Source of the DNA: JAFDXJ01 sp038257845
Lineage (GTDB): Bacteria; Bacteroidota; Bacteroidia; Chitinophagales; Chitinophagaceae
DNA: 45,093 nt
Reading direction: 5' to 3'
Assembly (NCBI GenBank): GCA_038257845.1
Contig: JBBSQL010000023.1
Location: forward strand, 1 to 45,093
The notes below the pieces were generated by a model that did not search any database, was not told the origin of the DNA, and worked only from the letters and a program-made list of their open reading frames with translations. Shown one piece after another: positions 17,084-25,076 of the stretch; the stretch's first letter is position 1; each line of letters starts with the position of its first letter. The position numbers and the translations under genes were made by a program.

Positions 17084-18328
17084 ATGGAACTATTACGTTT
17101 TACAACAGCCGGAAGCGTTGATGATGGTAAAAGTACACTCATCGGCCGCTTATTATACGACTCCAAATCTATTTTCGAAGACCAGTTGGAGGCTGTAAAA
17201 AACTCTAGTGAAAGAAAGGGGCTGGAACATATTGATCTGTCACTTCTTACAGACGGTTTGCGGTCTGAGCGGGAGCAGGGAATCACGATTGATGTGGCCT
17301 ATCGCTACTTTGCTACACCTAAAAGAAAATTTATCATAGCAGATACACCCGGGCATATTCAATATACCCGAAACATGGTTACAGGCGCTTCTACGGCCAA
17401 CCTCGCTTTGATCCTGATTGATGCCCGTCATGGCGTAATGGAACAGACCTGCCGGCATTCATACATTGCTTCACTTTTACAAATACCTCACCTGATCGTA
17501 TGTATAAATAAAATGGATCTGGTAGAATATGCAGAAGAAACTTTTAATCAAATAGTTGAAGATTACACGGAATTTTCCAGTAAACTGGATGTGAATGATA
17601 TACGTTTTATTCCAATTAGTGCACTTATTGGTGATAATGTCGTGAATAGATCCAAAAATATGGATTGGTACCAGGGTGCAACTTTGCTGAATACGCTTGA
17701 AACTATTCACATTGCGAGTGATTATAATCATATAGATGCAAGATTTCCGGTACAAACTATTATCAGGCCTCATTCAGAGGAATACCATGATTACCGTGGT
17801 TATGCAGGCAGGGTGGATGGAGGAATTTTCAGGCCGGGCGATAAAATAGTAGTATTGCCTTCCGGCCTTACTTCTACCATTGCCTCAATAGATACCAGTG
17901 CCGGTGCGGTTGAGGAAGCTTATCCGCCTATGTCTGTTTCCATAACGCTGGAAGATGATATTGATATCAGCCGGGGCGATATGATCGTAAAAGAAAATAA
18001 TATGCCTGAAATCACCCAGGATTTAGATATTATGATGTGCTGGCTCAATGCAAAACCTGCAACACCAGGTGCCAAATATTATTTACGCCATAATACGAAA
18101 GAAGTAAAAGCAATCATCAAAGAAGTAGTGTATAAAATGGATGTAAACACACTGCATCGCAATGAAGAAGATAAAGAAATCAGAATGAATGACATTGTGC
18201 GTGTACGGCTGCGTACCACCCACCAGATCGCATTTGATGCTTACCGCAAAAACCGTTCAACCGGGTCTGTCATTTTAATTGATGACACTACGAATGAAAC
18301 GCTGGCTGCGGGAATGATCAACGATTAA
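17084..18328 (+). CDS. cysN: Sulfate adenylyltransferase subunit 1 (GTPase)
   Basis: A 414-residue EF-Tu-like GTPase. G1 is GSVDDGKSTLIGRLLYDSK near residues 10-28; switch sequences include SEREQGITIDVAYRYF; G3 is ADTPGHIQYTRNMVTG; G4 is NKMD. Elongation-factor-like beta-barrel domains follow. The start was set at ATG 17084, where the conserved ELLRFTTAGS begins; an earlier in-frame ATG at 16988 would overlap cysD and add an unrelated 32 residues. There is no APS kinase domain at the C-terminus; that function is in cysC. A strong terminator follows 16 bases after the stop, so this gene ends the PAPS transcription unit. Confidence 0.97.
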   Translation: MELLRFTTAGSVDDGKSTLIGRLLYDSKSIFEDQLEAVKNSSERKGLEHIDLSLLTDGLRSEREQGITIDVAYRYFATPKRKFIIADTPGHIQYTRNMVTGASTANLALILIDARHGVMEQTCRHSYIASLLQIPHLIVCINKMDLVEYAEETFNQIVEDYTEFSSKLDVNDIRFIPISALIGDNVVNRSKNMDWYQGATLLNTLETIHIASDYNHIDARFPVQTIIRPHSEEYHDYRGYAGRVDGGIFRPGDKIVVLPSGLTSTIASIDTSAGAVEEAYPPMSVSITLEDDIDISRGDMIVKENNMPEITQDLDIMMCWLNAKPATPGAKYYLRHNTKEVKAIIKEVVYKMDVNTLHRNEEDKEIRMNDIVRVRLRTTHQIAFDAYRKNRSTGSVILIDDTTNETLAAGMIND

Positions 18329-18344
18329 ACGTTTTTAAACAGGG

Positions 18345-18383
18345 AAAAAGCGTTTTGTGATTTACAACAAAGCGCTTTTTTTT
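18345..18383 (+). terminator. Rho-independent terminator after cysN
   Basis: The left arm begins AAAAAGCG (18345-18352) and the right arm ends CGCTTTTT (18373-18380). With a T-G wobble the stem extends by about six more pairs (TTTTGT with ACAAAG-side bases), giving about 14 pairs, followed directly by eight T (18376-18383). It ends the cysQCDN unit and leaves the next sulfotransferase needing its own promoter. Confidence 0.85.
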
Positions 18384-18414
18384 ATTCATTATTTTCGTGC
18401 CTAAAAATTGAACA

Positions 18415-19353
18415 TTGACAGTAGTTTTCCCAAATACTTTCCTCATAGGCGTGCAAAAAGCGGGTACAACTTCGCTGGATAACTGGCTGTCGCAACATCC
18501 CGAAATATATTCCTATCAGTCTTTGAAGGACATACATTTATTTGGGCTTTATAAAGTTAAAAAAGAGATTTTACAAAGGCTTGAACAAGAACAGGTCAGT
18601 TATTACTCCGGTGAAAAAATAGTGCTGCAATCCGCCGTAAATTATATTTTTTACCCTTCTATGTTACGGGACATCAAAAGAGATGCACCGCAGAGTAAAA
18701 TTATCATTGTACTGAGAAATCCCATTGACAGGGCTGTTTCATCCTATTATTATTTTAAAAAAATGTTTCGTGAAAAACGCCCGATCGAAGAAGCGTTGAT
18801 TTATACGCCCGGTAAGAATTTTATATTTACCAAAGAAAATAATGATTTTACTTATATAGAACATGGCTTTTATCATCTGCAACTGAGTGAATGTTATCGT
18901 TATTTTGATAAAGAAAATATACTTATACTTGATTTTGCTGAGATGAAAAAACAGCCCGCTGAAATGATGCAAAAAGTGTTTTCATTTTTAAAGATTGAAA
19001 TTACTTTCCAGCCTGATTTTTCTTCCAAGAATATAACGGGGAAGGTTCGAAATAAATGGTTTCAAAAACAACTCGTCAAAAATAGTGGTTTCAAAAAATG
19101 GGTGATGAAATATTTAGTGAATTCCTGGATGCCGGCAAAAAAAAGAAACCTGCTAAAAAGGAGAATGTTTGAAAAAAATACGATAATTAATACAAATGAT
19201 CAAATAGTAAAACAACAAAAAGAAGTTTTGCCGGATCATATAAAAAAGTTCCTGGTTGAGCAATATAAAAATGATGTGGCAGCATTGGATCGCTTGCTGG
19301 GTACAAATTATTATACTGAATGGCTGAAACCGGTTGAAGAAAATGAGCAGTAA
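18415..19353 (+). CDS. Sulfotransferase family protein 4
   Basis: A 312-residue protein read from TTG 18415, the only plausible start before the motif; an ATG is absent until well inside the domain. The PAPS loop FLIGVQKAGTTSLDNWLSQH lies at residues 9-28, and the 3'-phosphate site is IIVLRNPIDRAVSSYYYF. It resembles heparan-sulfate-type sulfotransferases but is distinct from the pair at 11050 and 20478. It begins 31 bases after the cysN terminator; a TATTTTCGTGCC sequence at 18390-18401 could be a weak -7 element. The next glycosyltransferase starts 2 bases after its stop. Confidence 0.9.
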   Translation: MTVVFPNTFLIGVQKAGTTSLDNWLSQHPEIYSYQSLKDIHLFGLYKVKKEILQRLEQEQVSYYSGEKIVLQSAVNYIFYPSMLRDIKRDAPQSKIIIVLRNPIDRAVSSYYYFKKMFREKRPIEEALIYTPGKNFIFTKENNDFTYIEHGFYHLQLSECYRYFDKENILILDFAEMKKQPAEMMQKVFSFLKIEITFQPDFSSKNITGKVRNKWFQKQLVKNSGFKKWVMKYLVNSWMPAKKRNLLKRRMFEKNTIINTNDQIVKQQKEVLPDHIKKFLVEQYKNDVAALDRLLGTNYYTEWLKPVEENEQ

Positions 19354-19355
19354 AC

Positions 19356-20468
19356 ATGAAGAAGAAAATTGTACAATTAATACCCCGGCTGAGTTTTGGC
19401 GGCGCTGAAGTTTTTTGCATTCAATTAAGTAATGAACTTGCAAAGAACCCTGATCATGAAGTTACACTGATTAGTATGTATGATCACGGAGAAGGTATGT
19501 TGCCTTTATCCAGGATCCGTGATACCGTGCAGTTTATTTCACTGGGTAAAAAAAGCGGCCCGGATATTTCCATTCCAGGCAAATTGTTTAAAGCGTTGGA
19601 AAAAATTGAGCCGGATGTTGTGCATACACACATGCATACGCTATATTATAGTTTGTATGCTTTCAAAAAATTGAAAAAAAATATAAAGCGCATCCATACA
19701 CTCCACAATCTTGCCAATAAAGAAAGTTGGTGGATCGTGCGCCAGTTATATCAAAATTATTTTAGAAAAGAATATATAATTCCCGTAAGTATTTCGGAAG
19801 AAGTATTGATCACTGCTAAGAAAATTTATGGTAGCGGTGCAAAAGCTTTGATCCATAATGGTTCCGTGCCTGTTTTACCAACACCGCTTATAGAAAATGC
19901 CAGGGAAAAAATTGCATCTTTAAAACAAAGTCCTGAAACAATAGTTTTTATTAATGTAGCGCGCATCACCAAACAAAAAAATCAAAAATTATTATTGGAA
20001 AGTATGGCAGCATTACATGCTGAAGGCATAGATGCGATCGCGGTTATTTTAGGTGATTGCCTGCCTGCAGATCAGCCATTATATGCTCAGCTTCTTGATA
20101 TAAAACCACCCAATGTGCATTTTCTTGGTAAAGTGGATAATATTGGAGATTATCTTTTCCAGGCAAATGCTTTTGTGTTATCTTCTCTTTATGAAGGGCT
20201 TCCTATTAGTTTATTGGAAAGTTTATCTATTGGCCTCGTCCCCGTTTGCACAGCAGTGGGAGGCGTGAAAGATGTGGTGAATGAAGGGATTGGTTTTTTG
20301 TCAGACGAAGTTTCTACATCTTCATTTGCAGAGGCGTTGAAAAAATTTATGGCCCTTTCACCCGATGACATAAACAGGCGAAAAAATGCTTGCCGGGAAT
20401 TATTTCAAAATGAATATAGTATGGAACAATGCGCGGCGAAATATTACAAATTGTATTTTAATAAATAG
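19356..20468 (+). CDS. Glycosyltransferase family 4 protein (2)
   Basis: A 370-residue GT-B glycosyltransferase opening with IVQLIPRLSFGGAEVFCIQL and carrying the E-x7-E motif YEGLPISLLESL near residues 279-290. It is of the same general type as the enzyme at 13471 but only moderately similar, so it probably makes a different linkage. It lies between two sulfotransferase genes, 2 bases after the first and 9 bases before the second, so all three are expected on one transcript. Donor and acceptor are unknown. Confidence 0.92.
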   Translation: MKKKIVQLIPRLSFGGAEVFCIQLSNELAKNPDHEVTLISMYDHGEGMLPLSRIRDTVQFISLGKKSGPDISIPGKLFKALEKIEPDVVHTHMHTLYYSLYAFKKLKKNIKRIHTLHNLANKESWWIVRQLYQNYFRKEYIIPVSISEEVLITAKKIYGSGAKALIHNGSVPVLPTPLIENAREKIASLKQSPETIVFINVARITKQKNQKLLLESMAALHAEGIDAIAVILGDCLPADQPLYAQLLDIKPPNVHFLGKVDNIGDYLFQANAFVLSSLYEGLPISLLESLSIGLVPVCTAVGGVKDVVNEGIGFLSDEVSTSSFAEALKKFMALSPDDINRRKNACRELFQNEYSMEQCAAKYYKLYFNK

Positions 20469-20477
20469 AGTATAAGC

Positions 20478-21398
20478 ATGGAAAAAAATAAATTATTACC
20501 AGATTTTTTTGTCTTGGGTCCGCCAAAAACGGCCTCTACTTCACTTCATTATTATTTGGGCCAGCATCCGGAAATTTTTATGTCTAAAAAAAAAGAAACA
20601 CGTTTTTTTGATCTTGATTATAATAAAGGGATTTCTTTTTATGAGAAATATTTTGAAGGGGCAACCGAAGAAATTTGCAAGGGAGAGGCAACTCCAACCT
20701 ATGCTTTTTTACCTTTTGTGGCTACGCGTATTTATGAACATATTCCTGATGCTAAACTCATTTTTACTTTTCGCGATCCGGTAGAGCGTGCTTATTCCGG
20801 CTGGCTTATGCGCAGTGCAAAAGGGGGTGAAAAATTAAATTTTAGAAATGCAATGGAAGAAAATTTGGAGCAACGCAATCGAATTGATTTTTTCTCCGGG
20901 GATATTTCAGATGCCTGGTTAAAGGATCAGTCTATGCTGGCGAAAAAAAACGAAATTTTATTGAGAACATATATTGAAGGAAGTTTGTATAGCGAACAAT
21001 TGAAAGCGTATAAAAAATTTTTTCCAGCTCAGAACATTCAAATTATATTACTTGACGATATTAGGGAAAACATAAATGCAGTATTGAAAGAAATATTTGA
21101 TTTCCTCGGTGTGGACAATACATTTAAATGTGTAAGTGATACAGTAAAAAATAAGCACAATAAGAACAGGTTGAAATTCCTCTTTAATATTTTTGGTAAG
21201 GAAAAGGTTTTAAAGGCCGGAAAAATATTTCCTTCCAGTATGAAAGAAAAAATAATTTCAATGGTGAAAGTGCCACAGGAAAAAACCAAAATGACCGAAA
21301 GTGACAGGGTATTTGCATATAATATTTTTAAGAGTGAAATTGAATCCCTGGAAAAAATGCTCAATAAACCTTTTGATAATTGGAAGATGAAGGATTAA
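20478..21398 (+). CDS. Sulfotransferase family protein 5 (paralogue of protein 3)
   Basis: A 306-residue protein with PAPS loop FFVLGPPKTASTSLHYYLGQ and 3'-phosphate site FTFRDPVERAYSGWLM. Along its whole length it parallels the protein at 11050 (306 residues), sharing SLHYYLGQHP, ATPTYAFLPFVATRI and LLRTYIEGS, so the two arose by duplication. The loop has a conventional KTASTS, unlike KCSSSS in the paralogue, and the segment between the 3'-phosphate site and LRTYI diverges most, which may reflect different acceptors. It is the last gene before the nucleotide-sugar pair ugd-uxs. Confidence 0.9.
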   Translation: MEKNKLLPDFFVLGPPKTASTSLHYYLGQHPEIFMSKKKETRFFDLDYNKGISFYEKYFEGATEEICKGEATPTYAFLPFVATRIYEHIPDAKLIFTFRDPVERAYSGWLMRSAKGGEKLNFRNAMEENLEQRNRIDFFSGDISDAWLKDQSMLAKKNEILLRTYIEGSLYSEQLKAYKKFFPAQNIQIILLDDIRENINAVLKEIFDFLGVDNTFKCVSDTVKNKHNKNRLKFLFNIFGKEKVLKAGKIFPSSMKEKIISMVKVPQEKTKMTESDRVFAYNIFKSEIESLEKMLNKPFDNWKMKD

Positions 21399-21463
21399 TA
21401 TTAATTTGCGCCCCAATTAAAAAGGATATAGATTTTTAAAGAAAGAAATAAAAAGAATAAAAG

Positions 21464-22792
21464 ATGAAAATTGTCGTTATTGGTACCGGCTATGTAGGAT
21501 TGGTAACTGGCGCTTGCCTGGCAGAAGTTGGTACTGAAGTCACCTGCGTGGATGTAAATGAAAAAAAGATTGAAGACCTGAAAAATGGTATTTTACCTAT
21601 TTATGAACCTGGCCTGGAAGATATTGTTGTAAGAAATGTCAAAAAAAACCGGCTTCACTTCAGTACGAAACTGGAAGAAGCCATTGTAGATGCAGAAGTT
21701 GCATTTATTGCTGTTGGAACCCCTCCGGGTGAAGATGGCAGCGCTGATTTACAATATGTATTGAAAGTGGCGGAAACAATTGGCAGGCACATGAATAAAT
21801 ACCTGGTAGTGGTGACCAAAAGTACAGTACCCGTTGGTACTGCAGCCAAAGTAAAATTTGCCATACAAAAAGCGCTTGAAAGCCGGAATGCATTGCTGCA
21901 GTTTGATGTTGCTTCCAACCCTGAATTTTTGAAAGAAGGTGCAGCGATTGATGATTTTCTAAAACCTGACCGCATTGTTATTGGAGTAGAATCAGATACT
22001 GCCAAGGAGTTGCTCACGCATTTATATGAACCTTTTGTGCTCAATGGCCATCCCTTATTTTTTATGGATATTCCTTCGGCAGAAATGACAAAATATGCAG
22101 CGAATGCAATGCTGGCAACCAAAATTTCATTCATGAACGATATTGCCAACCTTTGTGAATTGGTAGGAGCTAATGTAAATGAAGTCAGAAAAGGCATTGG
22201 TTCTGATGCCCGTATCGGGAATAAATTTATTTACCCGGGTATTGGCTATGGGGGAAGCTGCTTTCCCAAAGATGTGAAAGCTTTGATCCGTACCGGTAAA
22301 ACATATAACTATGACTTGAGGATACTGAATGCAGTGGAATCAGTAAACAATGATCAGAAAACCGTTTTACTTAAAAAAATAAACAGACATTTCTCTAATA
22401 ATTTAAGTGGAAAAGTTTTTGCTTTTTGGGGACTGTCTTTTAAACCAAATACAGATGATATGCGGGAGGCTCCGTCATTGGTATTGATAGAGGCCTTATT
22501 GAAAGCAGGCGCTAAAGTTCAGGCTTATGATCCTGTTTCTATCAATGAAGCAAAACATGAACTGGGAGATACGATCACATATAGCTCAGATGCACTTGAA
22601 GCTGCAAAAGGTGCAGATGCCATTCTGCTTATTACAGAATGGGCAGAATTCCGCTTGCCGGATTGGGATGAAGTGATTTTAAACCTGAAACAAAAAGTAT
22701 TATTTGATGGTAGAAATATTTATAATGCCACAGATATGCTGGCAAAAGGCTTTGATTATTATTCCATAGGCTATAATCCCATAAAAAATTGA
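21464..22792 (+). CDS. ugd: UDP-glucose 6-dehydrogenase
   Basis: A 442-residue enzyme. The NAD-binding Rossmann motif GTGYVGLVTGACLAEVG starts at residue 7, TKSTVPVGTA follows in the middle, and the catalytic cysteine is Cys266 in YGGSCFPKDVKAL. SFKPNTDDMREAPS marks the C-terminal UDP-binding domain. It oxidises UDP-glucose to UDP-glucuronate with two NAD+. The next gene, 2 bases downstream, uses its product. A possible promoter (TTG at 21380-21382, 18-base spacer, TTAATTTG at 21401-21408) overlaps the end of the previous gene and would start a transcript in the 65-base gap. Confidence 0.96.
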   Translation: MKIVVIGTGYVGLVTGACLAEVGTEVTCVDVNEKKIEDLKNGILPIYEPGLEDIVVRNVKKNRLHFSTKLEEAIVDAEVAFIAVGTPPGEDGSADLQYVLKVAETIGRHMNKYLVVVTKSTVPVGTAAKVKFAIQKALESRNALLQFDVASNPEFLKEGAAIDDFLKPDRIVIGVESDTAKELLTHLYEPFVLNGHPLFFMDIPSAEMTKYAANAMLATKISFMNDIANLCELVGANVNEVRKGIGSDARIGNKFIYPGIGYGGSCFPKDVKALIRTGKTYNYDLRILNAVESVNNDQKTVLLKKINRHFSNNLSGKVFAFWGLSFKPNTDDMREAPSLVLIEALLKAGAKVQAYDPVSINEAKHELGDTITYSSDALEAAKGADAILLITEWAEFRLPDWDEVILNLKQKVLFDGRNIYNATDMLAKGFDYYSIGYNPIKN

Positions 22793-22794
22793 CA

Positions 22795-23781
22795 ATGAGT
22801 AAAAGAGTTTTAATAACTGGTGCAGCCGGATTTTTAGGTTCACACTTATGTGACCGGTTTATAAAAGAAGGCTACCAGGTGATTGGCATGGATAATCTTA
22901 TTACAGGTGACCTTCAAAATATTGAGCACCTGTTTCCCTTGCCGCAATTTGAATTTCATCATCATGACATCACCAGGTTTGTGCATATTTCTGGAGAACT
23001 GGATTATATACTTCATTTTGCCTCACCTGCCAGCCCGATTGATTATTTGAAAATACCCATTCAAACGTTGAAAGTGGGCGCAATGGGTACACATAATCTT
23101 CTTGGCCTTGCAAAAGATAAAAGTGCCCGGATTTTAGTTGCCTCTACATCGGAAGTATATGGTGATCCTGCCGTGCATCCACAGACAGAAGATTATTGGG
23201 GAAATGTAAATCCCATCGGCCCGCGTGGTGTTTATGATGAAGCAAAACGTTACCAGGAAGCTATCACAATGGCATATCATACATATCATGGTGTTGAAAC
23301 CAGGATAGTGCGAATTTTTAATACATATGGTCCAAGAATGCGGTTAAATGACGGTCGTGTTTTACCGGCTTTTATTGGGCAGGCATTAAGAGGTGAAGAT
23401 TTGACAGTTTTTGGTGACGGTAATCAAACACGTTCTTTTTGCTATATGGATGATTTAATTGAAGGAATTTACCGGTTGCTCCTGAGCGATTATGTTTACC
23501 CGGTGAATATTGGTAACCCAAATGAAATTACAATCAAAGATTTTGCGGAAGAAATATTGGCCCTTACCGGCGCCAATCAAAAAGTGATCTATAAACCGTT
23601 GCCTAAAGATGATCCAAAACAGCGGCAACCGGATATTACGAAAGCCCGTGAATTATTAAACTGGGAACCAAAAGTGGACAGAAAAGAAGGTCTTGAAAAA
23701 ACCTATGCATATTTTAAAACTTTATCTACTGAAAGTTTATATAAGAAGGAACATAAGGATTTTTCTGCTTACGTCAAATAA
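22795..23781 (+). CDS. uxs: UDP-glucuronate decarboxylase (UDP-xylose synthase)
   Basis: A 328-residue extended short-chain dehydrogenase. It shows GAAGFLGSHLCDRF at the N-terminus, HFASPASPIDY, STSEVYGDP and the catalytic YDEAKR with Tyr147 and Lys151. NPIGPRGVYDEAKRY and the RIFNTYGPRM stretch are characteristic of Uxs rather than of glucose epimerases or dehydratases. The start is ATG 22795, just after the ugd stop at 22792. The reaction is UDP-glucuronate to UDP-xylose plus CO2. It overlaps the convergent glycosyltransferase gene by 13 bases at its 3' end. The locus can thus supply both UDP-glucuronate and UDP-xylose. Confidence 0.93.
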   Translation: MSKRVLITGAAGFLGSHLCDRFIKEGYQVIGMDNLITGDLQNIEHLFPLPQFEFHHHDITRFVHISGELDYILHFASPASPIDYLKIPIQTLKVGAMGTHNLLGLAKDKSARILVASTSEVYGDPAVHPQTEDYWGNVNPIGPRGVYDEAKRYQEAITMAYHTYHGVETRIVRIFNTYGPRMRLNDGRVLPAFIGQALRGEDLTVFGDGNQTRSFCYMDDLIEGIYRLLLSDYVYPVNIGNPNEITIKDFAEEILALTGANQKVIYKPLPKDDPKQRQPDITKARELLNWEPKVDRKEGLEKTYAYFKTLSTESLYKKEHKDFSAYVK

Positions 23782-24863
23782 TAGGGAAGTGAAGGCTCTT
23801 TAGCTTCAGAAAGGTAAATCTCTTTGAATTTATCTTTCATTTGTTCGATGCTAAAATCTTTTTTGATCATATCATAAGAGCCAGCGCCATGTTTTTCCAA
23901 TAGGCCATCTTTTTCCAGGTAACTATTAATGTATTGAATAGCTTCTTCTTTTGAATTAAAACAATAGCCATTTATATTGTGTTCTACCAGGTCAACATTC
24001 CCAACACAATTTTTTAATAACAAAGGAAGATTAAATTTCATCGCTTCCAATACAGATAAAGGCAATCCTTCCCACAATGCAGTGGATAAATAGAGATGTG
24101 CATTTATCAAGTTTTTTTCCACTTCTTCTTTTCCGACCCAACCTGTAATGGTAATGTTTGGAGCAGTTAATTCATTTCTTAACGGCCCTTCACCAACCCA
24201 AATAAATTTAACCCTGGAATTATTTTTAAAGGTTTCAGCTATTTCGTTGAATAAAGCCGGGTTTTTTTGTTCAGTTATCCTGGCAGAATTTACAATCGTG
24301 AAATCCTGTTGAGGAAATTCTTTTTTAAAATTTTTATCCAGGGATACCCCATTGTTGATGCAAGTCGCATGAATTCCCAGATCTTCAAAACATTTTTGTT
24401 CTGATTTAGAAGCAGCTATAATTTTTCCCGGCAAAAAGCTGGCGCTTTTTTCTAGAAAGCCGTAAATCTTCTTTTTAAAACCTGAAATATCCTGCCTTTC
24501 AAAAGAAGCGCCTTGCGGCGAATACAAAACATTCTTTATTCCAAGGGATTTTCCAGCAATCCTGCCCAGGAAACCGGCTTTGGAACTATAAAGATGGATT
24601 GCATCAAATGGAAGATTTTCCTTTAAAATCTTCTTTAATTCGCGAAAGGCTTTTATATCATCCCGAAAACTTATTTCGCGCATTGCGGAGCGCCAGTTTA
24701 TAAACTTGGTATTTGTAGGAAAAGTATTTTTTTCTTCTTCAATATCAATATCCCTGTTTCCGTGAACTACTATATGTTCAAATTCTGGCAGGTGCTGGCT
24801 GAGGAGTCTTATTATTTCAATGATACCTCCTCCGAAAGCTTCAGCGACATGGACAATTTTCAT
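23769..24863 (-). CDS. Glycosyltransferase family 4 protein (3), opposite strand
   Basis: A 364-residue GT-B glycosyltransferase with the N-terminal IVHVAEAFGGGIIEIIRLL loop and the C-terminal E-x7-E motif WEGLPLSVLEAM. Unlike GT 1 and 2, GGG replaces GGAE, resembling the WbnK/CapM-like branch in which SPQGASF also occurs (YSPQGASFERQD near residue 117). It is the only exopolysaccharide gene on the minus strand; it converges on uxs with a 13-base overlap and diverges from the initiating sugar transferase. Its separate promoter means it may be regulated apart from the main operon. It could add the first sugar after the initiating one, but this is inference. Confidence 0.92.
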   Translation of the reverse strand: MKIVHVAEAFGGGIIEIIRLLSQHLPEFEHIVVHGNRDIDIEEEKNTFPTNTKFINWRSAMREISFRDDIKAFRELKKILKENLPFDAIHLYSSKAGFLGRIAGKSLGIKNVLYSPQGASFERQDISGFKKKIYGFLEKSASFLPGKIIAASKSEQKCFEDLGIHATCINNGVSLDKNFKKEFPQQDFTIVNSARITEQKNPALFNEIAETFKNNSRVKFIWVGEGPLRNELTAPNITITGWVGKEEVEKNLINAHLYLSTALWEGLPLSVLEAMKFNLPLLLKNCVGNVDLVEHNINGYCFNSKEEAIQYINSYLEKDGLLEKHGAGSYDMIKKDFSIEQMKDKFKEIYLSEAKEPSLPYYLT

Positions 24864-24977
24864 GATATTGGTATTATCCCTAAATGGGAAGTGGATTAAG
24901 TTGGCTAATATATACTTTGTTTTTTAAAAAAACATGCATAGATTTTAAATATTATCAGTAAAAATATAAAAAGTCTG

Positions 24978-25011
24978 CAAATTTACTATTGTATATAATA
25001 CTCTGTTTCAA
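24978..25011 (-). promoter_or_regulatory. Possible promoter for the minus-strand glycosyltransferase
   Basis: On the minus strand TAAATTTG (plus-strand CAAATTTA, 24978-24985) fits TAnnTTTG exactly, with TTG (plus-strand CAA, 25009-25011) 23 bases upstream. It would give a leader of about 105 bases before the ATG at 24863. The region is very AT-rich, so a chance match is possible. Confidence 0.35.
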
Positions 25012-25041
25012 TTTTTTTGTAAAATATATTAATACGTAATT

Positions 25042-25071
25042 TTTGGTCTTATGGTAAAAAGAATATCTTTG
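25042..25071 (+). promoter_or_regulatory. Bacteroidota-type promoter immediately before the initiating sugar transferase
   Basis: TTTG (25042-25045), an 18-base spacer, and TATCTTTG (25064-25071) match both parts of the Bacteroidota housekeeping consensus without mismatch. The ATG at 25077 starts only 5 bases after the -7 element, so transcription would begin at or next to the start codon, giving a leaderless or almost leaderless mRNA. Confidence 0.6.
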
Positions 25072-25076
25072 ACTTA

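Noticed and set aside
21655..22197. Open frame of 180 codons on the minus strand
   Set aside because: It lies wholly antisense to ugd, whose family motifs are clear, and has no recognisable domain.
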